From positions 20,679-84,678 of the forward strand of contig SMOI01000103.1 in the NCBI GenBank assembly GCA_008000375.1: a stretch of DNA of 64,000 nt, read 5' to 3'. Under the pieces are notes generated by a model. It saw only the letters and a program-made list of their open reading frames with translations. It had not been told where the DNA came from and ran no database searches. Numbering within the stretch: position 1 is the stretch's first letter; every line of letters starts with the position of its first letter. Positions 17,428 to 25,944 of this stretch are shown one piece after another. A program made the position numbers and the translations under genes. Source of the DNA: Poteriospumella lacustris. Taxonomy: Eukaryota > Sar > Chrysophyceae > Chromulinales > Dinobryaceae.

Positions 17428-19386
17428 TCATTTGCCGCCGGTGGCCACGAGCTTCAAATACTGCGTCCGATCGATCGGTTCCGTCACCGGATGATGCCAC
17501 AACACTTCGCTGTGCTTGCTACAGGCATAACCCCCCGTAAACTCTTTGCACTCGTCCAGACTGTACACCATCTTCTCTCGTTTCGTCGATAGATCGGTGA
17601 CCAGCAACCGTTGACTCTTCCGTTGTTTGTTCAACATGAAGCATTTGCCAGGGTTATTGGACGTCGAAATCTTCACTTCGTCGGTGAAGACACGCGAAAC
17701 AAAGTACCGGTTTTGTACCCACGAACGGTTGTACAGGGGAAACGGTTTGGCGTGCCATTCGGGTGGCAATTCTCCACAGCGAATACCCGTTTTGTTGATT
17801 GCTTCGGCAAAGGCGGGTTGATCATTGCCATGCCAATGGAGATACGACGAGGTTTGAATCTGTGCCCAACGGTTCAACAACTCGGTGAATTGGGGTGATT
17901 TCCGATAGGCAATGACACCGTTGTCAAAGGCGGGCAAGATACCCACGGAGGCCTGCAACACGTCGTAGTGTTCGAGGTAATCAAAGACGGGAGAGAGATC
18001 CCCACAGACGATCCGATCCGAATCGATTTGCAGCGTTAAATCGTATGGTGTATGATTGAGATGTAACATACGGGTCCACCATTCGCGTCCGGTGGGGCTT
18101 ATGGGTAACGGTTGTTGCAGGAGATAGACCCCATCGAAATGGTATCGGTTCCGCATTTCTTCTTCGGAAATCACCACGTTGGTAAAGATCGTCACCGGTA
18201 AATGTGGGCTAAACCGTTTGATGGAATCCACTAACGGGGTAATGGCGTTGACGTATTTCACTGCGCGGGTCATGTTCGGATGGTAGCCCATGATGACGAT
18301 GCCTTTCGATCGATCAGGTCCGTCCACCGCCTCGGGGGTGACTTTGACCAATTCGAAGTATTTCGCACGTGGCATCGGGTATTTCACAGTCGTCGTCGTC
18401 TCCGCTGCTGATGCTGCTGCTGTTGTCGTTGGCCATAGGATTTCACGATGGGTTTTACAGGTGAAATTGGTTTGATGATGGTCATCGTGGTGCAAGAGAC
18501 GGTCGCATTCTTCCATCGAAAACGCCAAATGCTCTTTGTGGTGTTGCCCGGGCATCTGGACGACCACACGAGGCAGACCCACGTTGTTGGCACCGTTATA
18601 ACGCAAGCATTTCGCTCGATTACCCTGGACAATTTTCACTTCGCTCGTTAAGACCCGGGAGACCGATGGACTCAACGCGTTGTCCGGGCTCAACGGCATC
18701 GGTTTCACGTTCCATTCGGGTGACAGCTCCCCCACGGAGATGCCCAGGTATTGCAATGCACGTGCCAGGGCTAATCGATCGTCGTCGTACCAACGATGAC
18801 GTCGACTGACTTGGAATCGTGCCCACATGTCCAGCACGGCCGTTAGACGTGCGGTCTTCCGATAGGCGATGACGCCGTTGTCAAAGGCGGGCAAGATGCC
18901 CACCGATGACTGTAAGACGTCGTATTCTTCCAAGTAATCAAAGACGGCCGATAGATCGCCACAGACAATACGATCTGGATCGATTTGTAAGGTGCGTTCG
19001 TAGGGGGTATGGTTGAGGTGCATCATTCGGGTCCACCATTCGCGTCCGGTGGGGCTGATGGGTAAATCTTTCAAATAATGTACGGAATCCAATAGCGTCG
19101 AGTTGATCACGGACACCACATTGATGGCATTGGTATACAAAGAAACAGGCAGTGCAGGGTTGTGTGCTCGAATGGATTTGACCAATTCATGAACGTGATG
19201 AATTTGGCGCCGCGATACGGTTTGATTGGTACTGTACGAGAAGATTAACACTCCTTTGGATTTGGAGGAGGTTGATGATGGAGTCGTGGTCGCTGGCTCG
19301 CTGCCATCGGTGGCTGCTGTTGTAGGATGAACCAGAATGAGGACAGCAAGAAGGGCCGCCAAGAGATAGACCAGGACGTGCTGCAT
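17428..19386 (-). CDS. secreted protein with two tandem glycosyltransferase-like domains
   Basis: A single exon of 652 residues with an N-terminal signal peptide or anchor (residues 1-24). Two halves are clearly homologous: about 45-320 and about 350-645. Each has a start strand (GVLIFSYS / GIVIMGYH), the block SPTGREWWTRM, LNHTPY, then an acidic DPD/DSD motif inside LQID.DRIVCGDL (about 136-138 and 455-457), and GILPAFDNGVIAYRK. The D-x-D context and the NGV..Y motif match nucleotide-sugar transferases of the GT-A fold, where the acids bind the metal and sugar nucleotide. The donor and acceptor are unknown. Several N-x-T/S sites fit passage through the ER and Golgi. Both halves keep the DxD, so both may be active. 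It is divergent from the GH25 gene at 19782. Confidence 0.75.
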   Translation of the reverse strand: MQHVLVYLLAALLAVLILVHPTTAATDGSEPATTTPSSTSSKSKGVLIFSYSTNQTVSRRQIHHVHELVKSIRAHNPALPVSLYTNAINVVSVINSTLLDSVHYLKDLPISPTGREWWTRMMHLNHTPYERTLQIDPDRIVCGDLSAVFDYLEEYDVLQSSVGILPAFDNGVIAYRKTARLTAVLDMWARFQVSRRHRWYDDDRLALARALQYLGISVGELSPEWNVKPMPLSPDNALSPSVSRVLTSEVKIVQGNRAKCLRYNGANNVGLPRVVVQMPGQHHKEHLAFSMEECDRLLHHDDHHQTNFTCKTHREILWPTTTAAASAAETTTTVKYPMPRAKYFELVKVTPEAVDGPDRSKGIVIMGYHPNMTRAVKYVNAITPLVDSIKRFSPHLPVTIFTNVVISEEEMRNRYHFDGVYLLQQPLPISPTGREWWTRMLHLNHTPYDLTLQIDSDRIVCGDLSPVFDYLEHYDVLQASVGILPAFDNGVIAYRKSPQFTELLNRWAQIQTSSYLHWHGNDQPAFAEAINKTGIRCGELPPEWHAKPFPLYNRSWVQNRYFVSRVFTDEVKISTSNNPGKCFMLNKQRKSQRLLVTDLSTKREKMVYSLDECKEFTGGYACSKHSEVLWHHPVTEPIDRTQYLKLVATGGK

Positions 19387-19781
19387 CGTGCTGCTCTTCC
19401 GTGAACGATTTCGATTCGTTCACTGTCCCGTCAATTATCACACTATCTTGTGGCTCGTGATCCTGGTGGTTACCATTGATCACTTCCAACCAAATCGGTG
19501 AGAGAAGAGGAGCTTGTTGCTTCTGGTGGTGAGAGAGCGGAACGCCTCTTCGGTGGGCGACACGGCAGCTGCCAAACTGTCGATTTGCGAGAGGGGCTCT
19601 CTGTGGGGATGCAGCGGTCGCACGAGTCGGTCGGTGCGACTGTTGACTCGATCATCTGACGGACAAAATGCGATATGACTCGCAGTCCTCCGTCGTTAAA
19701 CTGCGAGTCATATCGCATTCCACGACTGAAGAACTGACCAATCTTCCTATTTCCCTTACTCTGTGTGACGATTGAAGAGCG
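19387..19781. promoter_or_regulatory. divergent promoter region with a perfect hairpin
   Basis: This region separates the glycosyltransferase-like gene (-) from the first GH25 gene (+). It contains the inverted repeat at 19667-19719. The block just upstream of the GH25 start (ctgaagaactgacc, then acgattgaagagcg) recurs upstream of the second GH25 gene, so it may be a conserved promoter or 5' UTR element. Confidence 0.5.
19667..19719. repeat. perfect 20-bp inverted repeat with a 13-base loop
   Basis: The arms at 19667-19686 and 19700-19719 are exact reverse complements (inner part atgcgatatgactcgcagt), separated by 13 bases. The hairpin lies about 60 bases before the GH25 start codon. It could be a regulatory hairpin, a dyad binding site or a fold-back mutation. 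Confidence 0.93.
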
Positions 19782-20750
19782 ATGCTGCAGGTGCTAATTG
19801 TCCTTTTGGCTGTCTTTGCCCCGATGGCGGTGCGGTCGGAATATTCCAACTCCACCGTGGGTAGTTGCTCCTATTCCGCCACTTGTACCGTGAGCGGCTA
19901 TGAAGGAGCATGTGTGAGCATTTCTGCTGGTTGTTGTGGCGGTGGCGTGGTCACGTCGAACTTGTGTCCTGGCTCTTCGGACATCAAATGCTGTACGCAG
20001 CCAAAGTGCTCAACTCCCTCCGGCTCTGGCACCTGCATGCAAACGTCATTGTGCTCTTCGAAAGGCGGAAAGTCGGTCTCGGGGTATTGTGCGGGACCTA
20101 GTGACTTGCAGTGCTGTGTCACTGGAGGTTCCTCCACCGCCACGTACGGTGTGGACGTGTCTACTACCATCTCGACCTCTGCTGCGTCGTGCTTCAAGAG
20201 CAGCGGCATTTCGTACGTTATTCCTCGTGGCTACAAGAGCACGGGTGCCGTCGACACCCAAGTCTGCTCGTCGTTGAAGAATGCTCAAAGCGCGGGCATC
20301 GCTACCCGTGACGTGTACATGTTCCCTTGCCCCACGTGCTCGAAGAGTGCCGCCTCGCAAATGAGCGAGTTGGTGAGCTATTTGAAGTCCAACTGTGCGT
20401 CCGCTTGGTCCGGACGTGTGTGGTTGGACATCGAGGGTACCCAATACTGGATGAGCAGCACCAGCAGCAACCAAGCGTGGTACAAGCAATTGAAGGACTC
20501 GTGCTCAACGTACGGCGTCCGTTGCGGTGTGTACTCGTCGTACTACCAATGGCAGGGTATCTTTGGCACGACGTCCTTCAGCTATGGCAGCGAGTTGCCG
20601 TTGTGGTACGCCCACTATGATAACTCGGCGTCCTTCAGTGACTTCTCGGCGTTCGGTGGGTGGTCGAAGCCGCATGCGAAGCAGTATCAAGGAGACGTGA
20701 CCTTGTGCAGCATGGGTGTTGATCGCAACTACGCTTCGGGTTCTTTCTAA
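19782..20750 (+). CDS. secreted GH25 lysozyme with one Cys-rich N-terminal module
   Basis: 322 residues, single exon, starting at ATG 19782 with a clear signal peptide (MLQVLIVLLAVFAPMAVRSE). Next comes a Cys-rich module of two related halves (CSYSATC...CCGGG...KCC, then CMQTSLC...QCC), about residues 27-112. The catalytic region from about 117 (YGVDVS) to the end shows GH25 features: the opening G-x-D strand, WLDIEG with the D-x-E acid pair, GVYSSYYQW, and the closing VDRNY. GH25 enzymes cleave beta-1,4 MurNAc-GlcNAc bonds in peptidoglycan. In a phagotrophic protist this suggests digestion of, or defence against, bacteria in vacuoles or outside the cell. The second copy at 23153 duplicates the Cys-rich module. 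Confidence 0.9.
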   Translation: MLQVLIVLLAVFAPMAVRSEYSNSTVGSCSYSATCTVSGYEGACVSISAGCCGGGVVTSNLCPGSSDIKCCTQPKCSTPSGSGTCMQTSLCSSKGGKSVSGYCAGPSDLQCCVTGGSSTATYGVDVSTTISTSAASCFKSSGISYVIPRGYKSTGAVDTQVCSSLKNAQSAGIATRDVYMFPCPTCSKSAASQMSELVSYLKSNCASAWSGRVWLDIEGTQYWMSSTSSNQAWYKQLKDSCSTYGVRCGVYSSYYQWQGIFGTTSFSYGSELPLWYAHYDNSASFSDFSAFGGWSKPHAKQYQGDVTLCSMGVDRNYASGSF

Positions 20751-21789
20751 ACCCCAGCGACCCTTTCCGTCTATGCTCGATATTATCTGGTATCTATTCG
20801 GTGGTTGTTACACTCTCTTCTGGTGGTTCTTTTACATCTTTCTCTCTGGTGATTCTCTCATTCTGATTCTCATTCTCATTCTCGGCACCCGTCATGCTTG
20901 GCCTTTGGCTGTCAACGACGCACAATCAAGCATGCAACGTGGTTGGTTGTTGGTTGGTTATCTGTGCTGTCGATTTTCCAATGGTCACCCATTACCCCTG
21001 TGTACCCCGCACCTCCTCACGGCGTATCGATGACGGTCGTCTCCGTTCTGCCCAAGGCGGTGCTTTTCTTTATTCTCGTCCTTCCCCCCTTCGCATTCAC
21101 ATGCACATTCGCATGCACATTCGCATTCGCATTCGCCAAACATTCAGATTCAGATTCGCATTCAATATATACATATTCGACATGCTATTCCATTCCATTC
21201 CATTCTATATTCTCTTTCGTTTACCCGTCGATTCTATTCGTCGCACGAGGCCCTCACGACCCCCCTCGCGTCCATGACTCGACACTATAGTCGCTTTTCC
21301 CCCCCCCCCCCCCCGCCGTTTTTGCATTGAACGACTCGTCGTCGTTGATCATATACCGAAGGAAAGGAGGAAGGGGAGCGAAGTATTGTCGATGTGGATG
21401 TCGTCGGTGACGGTGGCCTGGTCATCCATCATACGCTTAAGAACAAAGTAAATACATTTGATTTCGCCGTCTAGAGATGTTGCTGCTGGCTCTGGGCAGG
21501 TGGTCGTAGAGATGTACTGATCCTTGTTCTATCTGGTAATCTAGGAAAGGTATACGGTGTCGACGGTCTGGAGGGTCCGAGTGCAGTGGATGATACCCCC
21601 GTACCGGAGGCTCTACACAGCACATGATTGGGGTTCCCGGTGATAAACAACCCCCCCCTTCGGAAATACAATTACTGCACCGTTTCGAGACCATCGCCCC
21701 GTGAGTTGACTCAGAAACGTCGAACGTCGACTGCCAGTGACGTGTATCCTGTGGATAGTGAGCGGCCAGTACCCTCTACCCCCCCATCT
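20751..21789. other. convergent intergenic region
   Basis: The spacer lies between GH25 copy 1 and the first DUF285 gene. It has runs of attctc/attcgc-type repeats near 20850-20885 and 21090-21170 and a 16-base C run at 21299-21314. Parts resemble the region downstream of GH25 copy 2 (the cattctcattctc runs, a cacccgtcatg block, and a purine-rich block ending in cgaagtattgtcg), so the duplication that made the GH25 pair included this flank. No gene is seen. Confidence 0.55.
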
Positions 21790-22695
21790 CTACACTGGCA
21801 TCGACGGTTGATAGGACGTTGCTCCCTGAAACATACCGGTCGTGTTCGTAACACGGCGTAGATCCCATCTCTCCAACGACTGGTTAAACGCTGTGGCTCC
21901 ACAAAACATGTGGCCCATATGGGTGACGTGACTCACATCCCACGTGTCCAACGGCTGATTGAACGACACGGCACCGTAGAAGGTACCGTTCATATCAGTG
22001 ACGCGCCTCACATCCCACGTGTCCAACGGCTGATTGAACGACACGGCTAGGTAGAACAAACCGCTCATATCAGTGACGCGTCTCACATCCCATGTATCCA
22101 ACGGCTGGTTAAACGCCGCAGCACCATTAAACAGGTAGTCCATAACGGTCACCTGACTCACATTCCACGTGGCCAGTGGCTGGTTAAATGCGGCGAGACG
22201 AGAGAACATACCATGCATATTGGTGACACGACTAACATCCCATGTGGCTAATGGCTGGTTAAACGATATGGCGCCACCAAATATGCTGCGCATATTCTTC
22301 ACCTGACTGACGTCCCACGTGTCCAGTGGCTGGTTGAAGACAGTCGCCACGTAGAACATGTTTATCATCGATGTGACGTTCCGCACGTCCCAACGGTCGA
22401 TACGATCGTTGAACGTGGTGCCAGCAAAAAGAGAATCCAAGGAAGTCACTTGGCTCACGTCCCAATCGTTGATGTCCCCGTACCGTTGTAATGCAGTCGC
22501 GCGATCATTGCACCATAGTTCCACCGCCTCTCGTAGCGTCTTGTTGCCGAATTTCACAAAGGCATAGTCCTTGATCATCTGTCGCACGCCAAACGGCAAG
22601 ATGCGGCCTCCACATTGCTCGCTCACCACGCGGTAGAGACACAAGTCCAATACCACGGTGAGTGGACGACCTGTTTCATCTTCTAGGGTCGTCAT
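21790..22695 (-). CDS. DUF285/BspA-like repeat protein, copy 1
   Basis: 301 residues, single exon, starting at ATG 22695. An N-terminal region of about 75 residues (LCLYRVVSEQCGG, then PFGVRQMIKDYA) precedes nine tandem repeats of about 25 residues with the DUF285 signature: W-D-V-S-x-V-T-x-M...MF...FNQPL. In DUF285 proteins these units stack as an LRR-like solenoid and usually bind other proteins; bacteria, amoebae and algae have them. No signal peptide or membrane segment is present, so a cytosolic role is inferred; the target is unknown. The N-terminal block is shared with the copies at 36729 and 38653 (CGGR.LPFGV.QMIK.YA), so the three form one gene family. Confidence 0.85.
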   Translation of the reverse strand: MTTLEDETGRPLTVVLDLCLYRVVSEQCGGRILPFGVRQMIKDYAFVKFGNKTLREAVELWCNDRATALQRYGDINDWDVSQVTSLDSLFAGTTFNDRIDRWDVRNVTSMINMFYVATVFNQPLDTWDVSQVKNMRSIFGGAISFNQPLATWDVSRVTNMHGMFSRLAAFNQPLATWNVSQVTVMDYLFNGAAAFNQPLDTWDVRRVTDMSGLFYLAVSFNQPLDTWDVRRVTDMNGTFYGAVSFNQPLDTWDVSHVTHMGHMFCGATAFNQSLERWDLRRVTNTTGMFQGATSYQPSMPV

Positions 22696-23152
22696 GTTTG
22701 GGCATGGGTATCTGTGAATGAATGGATGATTTCGGTGAACAAATGTGACTCAATCCCAAATCAGAGCTCGATGTTTGTTCCTCGCTGCGTGGGAAAGTCA
22801 GTGTGTACATCTAGACTAGATTGAAAGTACCATAACTGATGCTACTTCAAGATGAGACTTGTGCGATACCTAGCGGTACATATCAAAGAGAAAACGAACA
22901 ACTTATGTGTGGCTTCCTATCACCTCATCATGTACATACTCTCATTGTGGCACACGGCAAGGGCAAACGGGTGGGGTTTTACAGGAGTGTGCGCACTGTA
23001 GATCGTCATATTGAAGTGTGTCTGTCCATTCAGACGAGTGACTTCAGCACATGGCCTGTCTATTTACTTGTTGTTAGATTGCATTCGACGCCTGAAGAAC
23101 TGACCTGTCTTCTTCTTTTTTCTTCCCCAGTGAGGTTACGATTGAAGAGCGA
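22696..23152. promoter_or_regulatory. divergent promoter region of DUF285 copy 1 and GH25 copy 2
   Basis: The last 80 bases repeat the pattern seen before GH25 copy 1 (gcattc.acg.ctgaagaactgacc, then acgattgaagagcg just before ATG). The sequence ttcttccccag near 23120-23130 looks like a splice acceptor, so a 5' UTR intron is possible but not shown. Confidence 0.45.
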
Positions 23153-24391
23153 ATGTGGCAAGTGCTGATTGTCCTTCTGGCAGTGCTCGCCCCGATGGCG
23201 GTGCGGTCGGAATATGCCAACTCCACCGTGGGTATTTGCTCCTATTCTGATACTTGTAACGTGGGTGGATATGAGGGGGCATGTGTCAGTATTTCGGCTG
23301 GCTGCTGCAGCGGTGGTGTGGTCACATCGAACTTGTGTCCTGGCTCTTCGGACATCAAGTGCTGCACTCAACCACAGTGCTCTACCTCCTCCGGCCCTGG
23401 CACCTGTATGCAAACGTCATTGTGCTCTTCAAAAGGCAGAAAGTCGATCGCAGGTTACTGCACTGGACCTGATGACGTACAATGCTGTGTTAGTGGGGGC
23501 GATACCTGCTCCTATTCTGCCACTTGCAACGTGGATGGCTATGAGGGTGTCTGTGTGAGCATCTCTGCTGGCTGCTGCGGTGGGGGTGTGGTCACGTCGA
23601 ACTTGTGCCCTGGTTCCTCGGACACTAAATGCTGTACGCAACCGCAGTGTTTTACTCCTTCTGGTACTGGCACTTGCATGCAAACGTCCTTGTGCGGTTC
23701 GAAAGGCGGAATTTCTCTCGGCGGATACTGCAACGGGCCTGGGGACTTGCAGTGCTGTGTCACTGGGGGTTCCTCCACCGCCACGTATGGTGTGGACGTG
23801 TCCTCTACGATTACGACCTCCGCCGCGTCGTGCTTCAAGAGCAGCGGCATTTCGTACGTTGTTCCTCGCGGTTATATGAGCATCGGCGCCGTCGACACGC
23901 AAGTGTGCACGTCTCTTTCGAATGCTCAGAGTGCCGGCATTACCACGCGTGATGTGTACCTGTTCCCATGCCCCACGTGCTCGAAGAGTGCCGCCTCGCA
24001 AATGAGCGAGTTGGTGAGCTATTTGAAGTCTAACTGTGCGTCCGCTTGGTCCGGACGTGTGTGGTTGGACATCGAGGGTACCCAGTACTGGACGGGTAGC
24101 ACGAGCAGCAACCAAGCGTGGTACAAGCAGTTGAAGGACGCGTGCTCGACGCTCGGTATTCGTTGCGGCGTGTACTCGTCGTACTACCAATGGCAGGGTA
24201 TCTTTGGCACGACGTCCTTCAGCTATGGCAGCGAGTTGCCGTTGTGGTACGCCCACTATGATAACTCGGCGTCTTTCAGTGACTTCTCGGCGTTTGGTGG
24301 GTGGTCAACGCCTCATGCGAAGCAGTACCAAGGGGACGTGGGCTTGTGCAGCATGAACGTTGACCGCAACTATGCATCGGACGCTTTCTAA
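23153..24391 (+). CDS. secreted GH25 lysozyme with duplicated Cys-rich module
   Basis: 412 residues, single exon, start at ATG 23153 with a signal peptide nearly the same as in copy 1. Two tandem copies of the Cys-rich module (about residues 27-112 and 117-202) precede the GH25 domain, so the extra length relative to copy 1 is one whole module. The catalytic part is nearly identical to that of copy 1 and keeps YGVDVS, WLDIEG and VDRNY. The expected activity is the same muramidase reaction. Extra Cys-rich modules may change surface binding or stability; I cannot assign them to a named carbohydrate-binding family. Confidence 0.9.
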   Translation: MWQVLIVLLAVLAPMAVRSEYANSTVGICSYSDTCNVGGYEGACVSISAGCCSGGVVTSNLCPGSSDIKCCTQPQCSTSSGPGTCMQTSLCSSKGRKSIAGYCTGPDDVQCCVSGGDTCSYSATCNVDGYEGVCVSISAGCCGGGVVTSNLCPGSSDTKCCTQPQCFTPSGTGTCMQTSLCGSKGGISLGGYCNGPGDLQCCVTGGSSTATYGVDVSSTITTSAASCFKSSGISYVVPRGYMSIGAVDTQVCTSLSNAQSAGITTRDVYLFPCPTCSKSAASQMSELVSYLKSNCASAWSGRVWLDIEGTQYWTGSTSSNQAWYKQLKDACSTLGIRCGVYSSYYQWQGIFGTTSFSYGSELPLWYAHYDNSASFSDFSAFGGWSTPHAKQYQGDVGLCSMNVDRNYASDAF

Positions 24392-25372
24392 GCCGGGGAC
24401 TGCCTATTCACTGTTGATGATGTGTCGATCCCTATCCTCCTTGTTTGATTGGTTGAAGTCATCCACATCACGTGGCGTTTCATTCCTTGTGTCCTATCCG
24501 GTCCCACTCGTTATTCTCTCTGTTTCCTGATCTCTGCTACGATCCGTTATTTGATCGCGAACGATTTGGTTTTCTCGTTTCGCCTCATTCTGCTGATGAT
24601 TCTCATTCTCTCATTCTCTCATTCTCTTGCTCCATTGGTACCCGTCATGTGTTACTTGGGCCTGCGACAGCCAACACACCGTGGGTAGGTTGGTTCGATT
24701 GGATTGTCGTCGTTGGCCTAAGGACACATTACGTATGTTCCCCAACACCTGTTGCCCGCGTATGTCACCAGTATGCTTCGATACGTTTGGGTGAGGGGTC
24801 TTCTACAGCCTTATTCTTTTATTTCCTCTCGCATTCAGATTCGCATTCCGATTAGCTTCACCAGTCGACATTCGATTCCATTTTGCGGTTGTCAGTTCCA
24901 TTCGCTGATGCAGCTTCTGATGCACAGGCCGCCGCAGCCTTTGATACTATCGTCGCGTCCCCCTTCTCCACCTCATTTCTCTCTCTACACCACCACTCGT
25001 CAGTGATAGAGGAGGGAGATGAGGGGAAGAGGAGGTGGGGGGCGAAATATTGTCGCCGTTGTGGCTGCCCTTGACCGTGTAATCCACCACACACAGGAAA
25101 GCATTTAATTACACACATTTAATTACACAGCGCTTGAGTTCTCGTGTAGCTTGCGTTCTTGTACGGTTCTTGTCGTATCAAGGAACACCTGATTCCTCAT
25201 CAGCAACCCACCCATCCTTTCCTCGCCAACTTGCATGTGTCCTAATCGTCTCATCTCTCCTACTGAACAACAGAACACGATGGAGACACACTGCGATATT
25301 TGGAAGATTACCTACCAATCCGCATGTATCGATACCAAGAAAGGATGGGTCATGGCAAAAATGTCATTCATT
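24392..25372. other. convergent intergenic region
   Basis: It is the 3' flank of GH25 copy 2, with cattctct repeats near 24600-24630 and a purine-rich block near 25005-25045. Several blocks match the flank of copy 1 in the same order. No gene is supported. Confidence 0.5.
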
Positions 25373-25654
25373 TTAGTTATCCAATGCTTCGTTGCGCATT
25401 ATTTCGAATGCATCACCAGCACGATCCCACACCGGTTGATAATCCTCCATTATTTGAGTGATGTTTCCCACCTCGGCCTGAATATACCACATTAGTTTCA
25501 TAATACTGTCATATTTTGCATCATCTTGAACGGAGGAAATTGGCAGCAGCGACGCAGGTCGACGGGACAGTTGTGGCCAGACATACGCCTTAGTTTCGTC
25601 CACCGTAACTGCCAACACCAATATGCACAAACCAAAAGCGGTTAAATTAATCAT
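25373..25654 (-). CDS. small secreted protein, unrecognised
   Basis: 93 residues from ATG 25654. The first 23 form a good signal peptide (MINLTAFGLCILVLAV, cleavage after TKA). The mature part of about 70 residues is mainly helical, has one glycosylation-type site (NIT) and no cysteine, which is unusual for a small secreted peptide. No homologue is recognised. The signal peptide supports a real gene, but the short length keeps confidence moderate. Confidence 0.5.
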   Translation of the reverse strand: MINLTAFGLCILVLAVTVDETKAYVWPQLSRRPASLLPISSVQDDAKYDSIMKLMWYIQAEVGNITQIMEDYQPVWDRAGDAFEIMRNEALDN

Positions 25655-25944
25655 TGTTTGAACTATAGAGATACTGTGAAAGGTTTCAATGTATGTGCAT
25701 ATTACTATTGTGGGCCTTAACAGTACGAGAAGCAGTCCCCAGCCGTGTGGTGGGCTCCTCTCTGTCTCAGTACACGATGACGACGAAGTTGGGTTGATGC
25801 GAAGAGTTCGGTCAGCAGTTTGGTCAGTTGTCGATGATGGAGAGTTGTTGTTTATTGCGATGATGCGATGATGGCCAATATGTACAAGAGATATTTATTG
25901 ATGGAAGAAGGTGTTGTCATTGTTGATATAAGAGCTGGCCAAAA

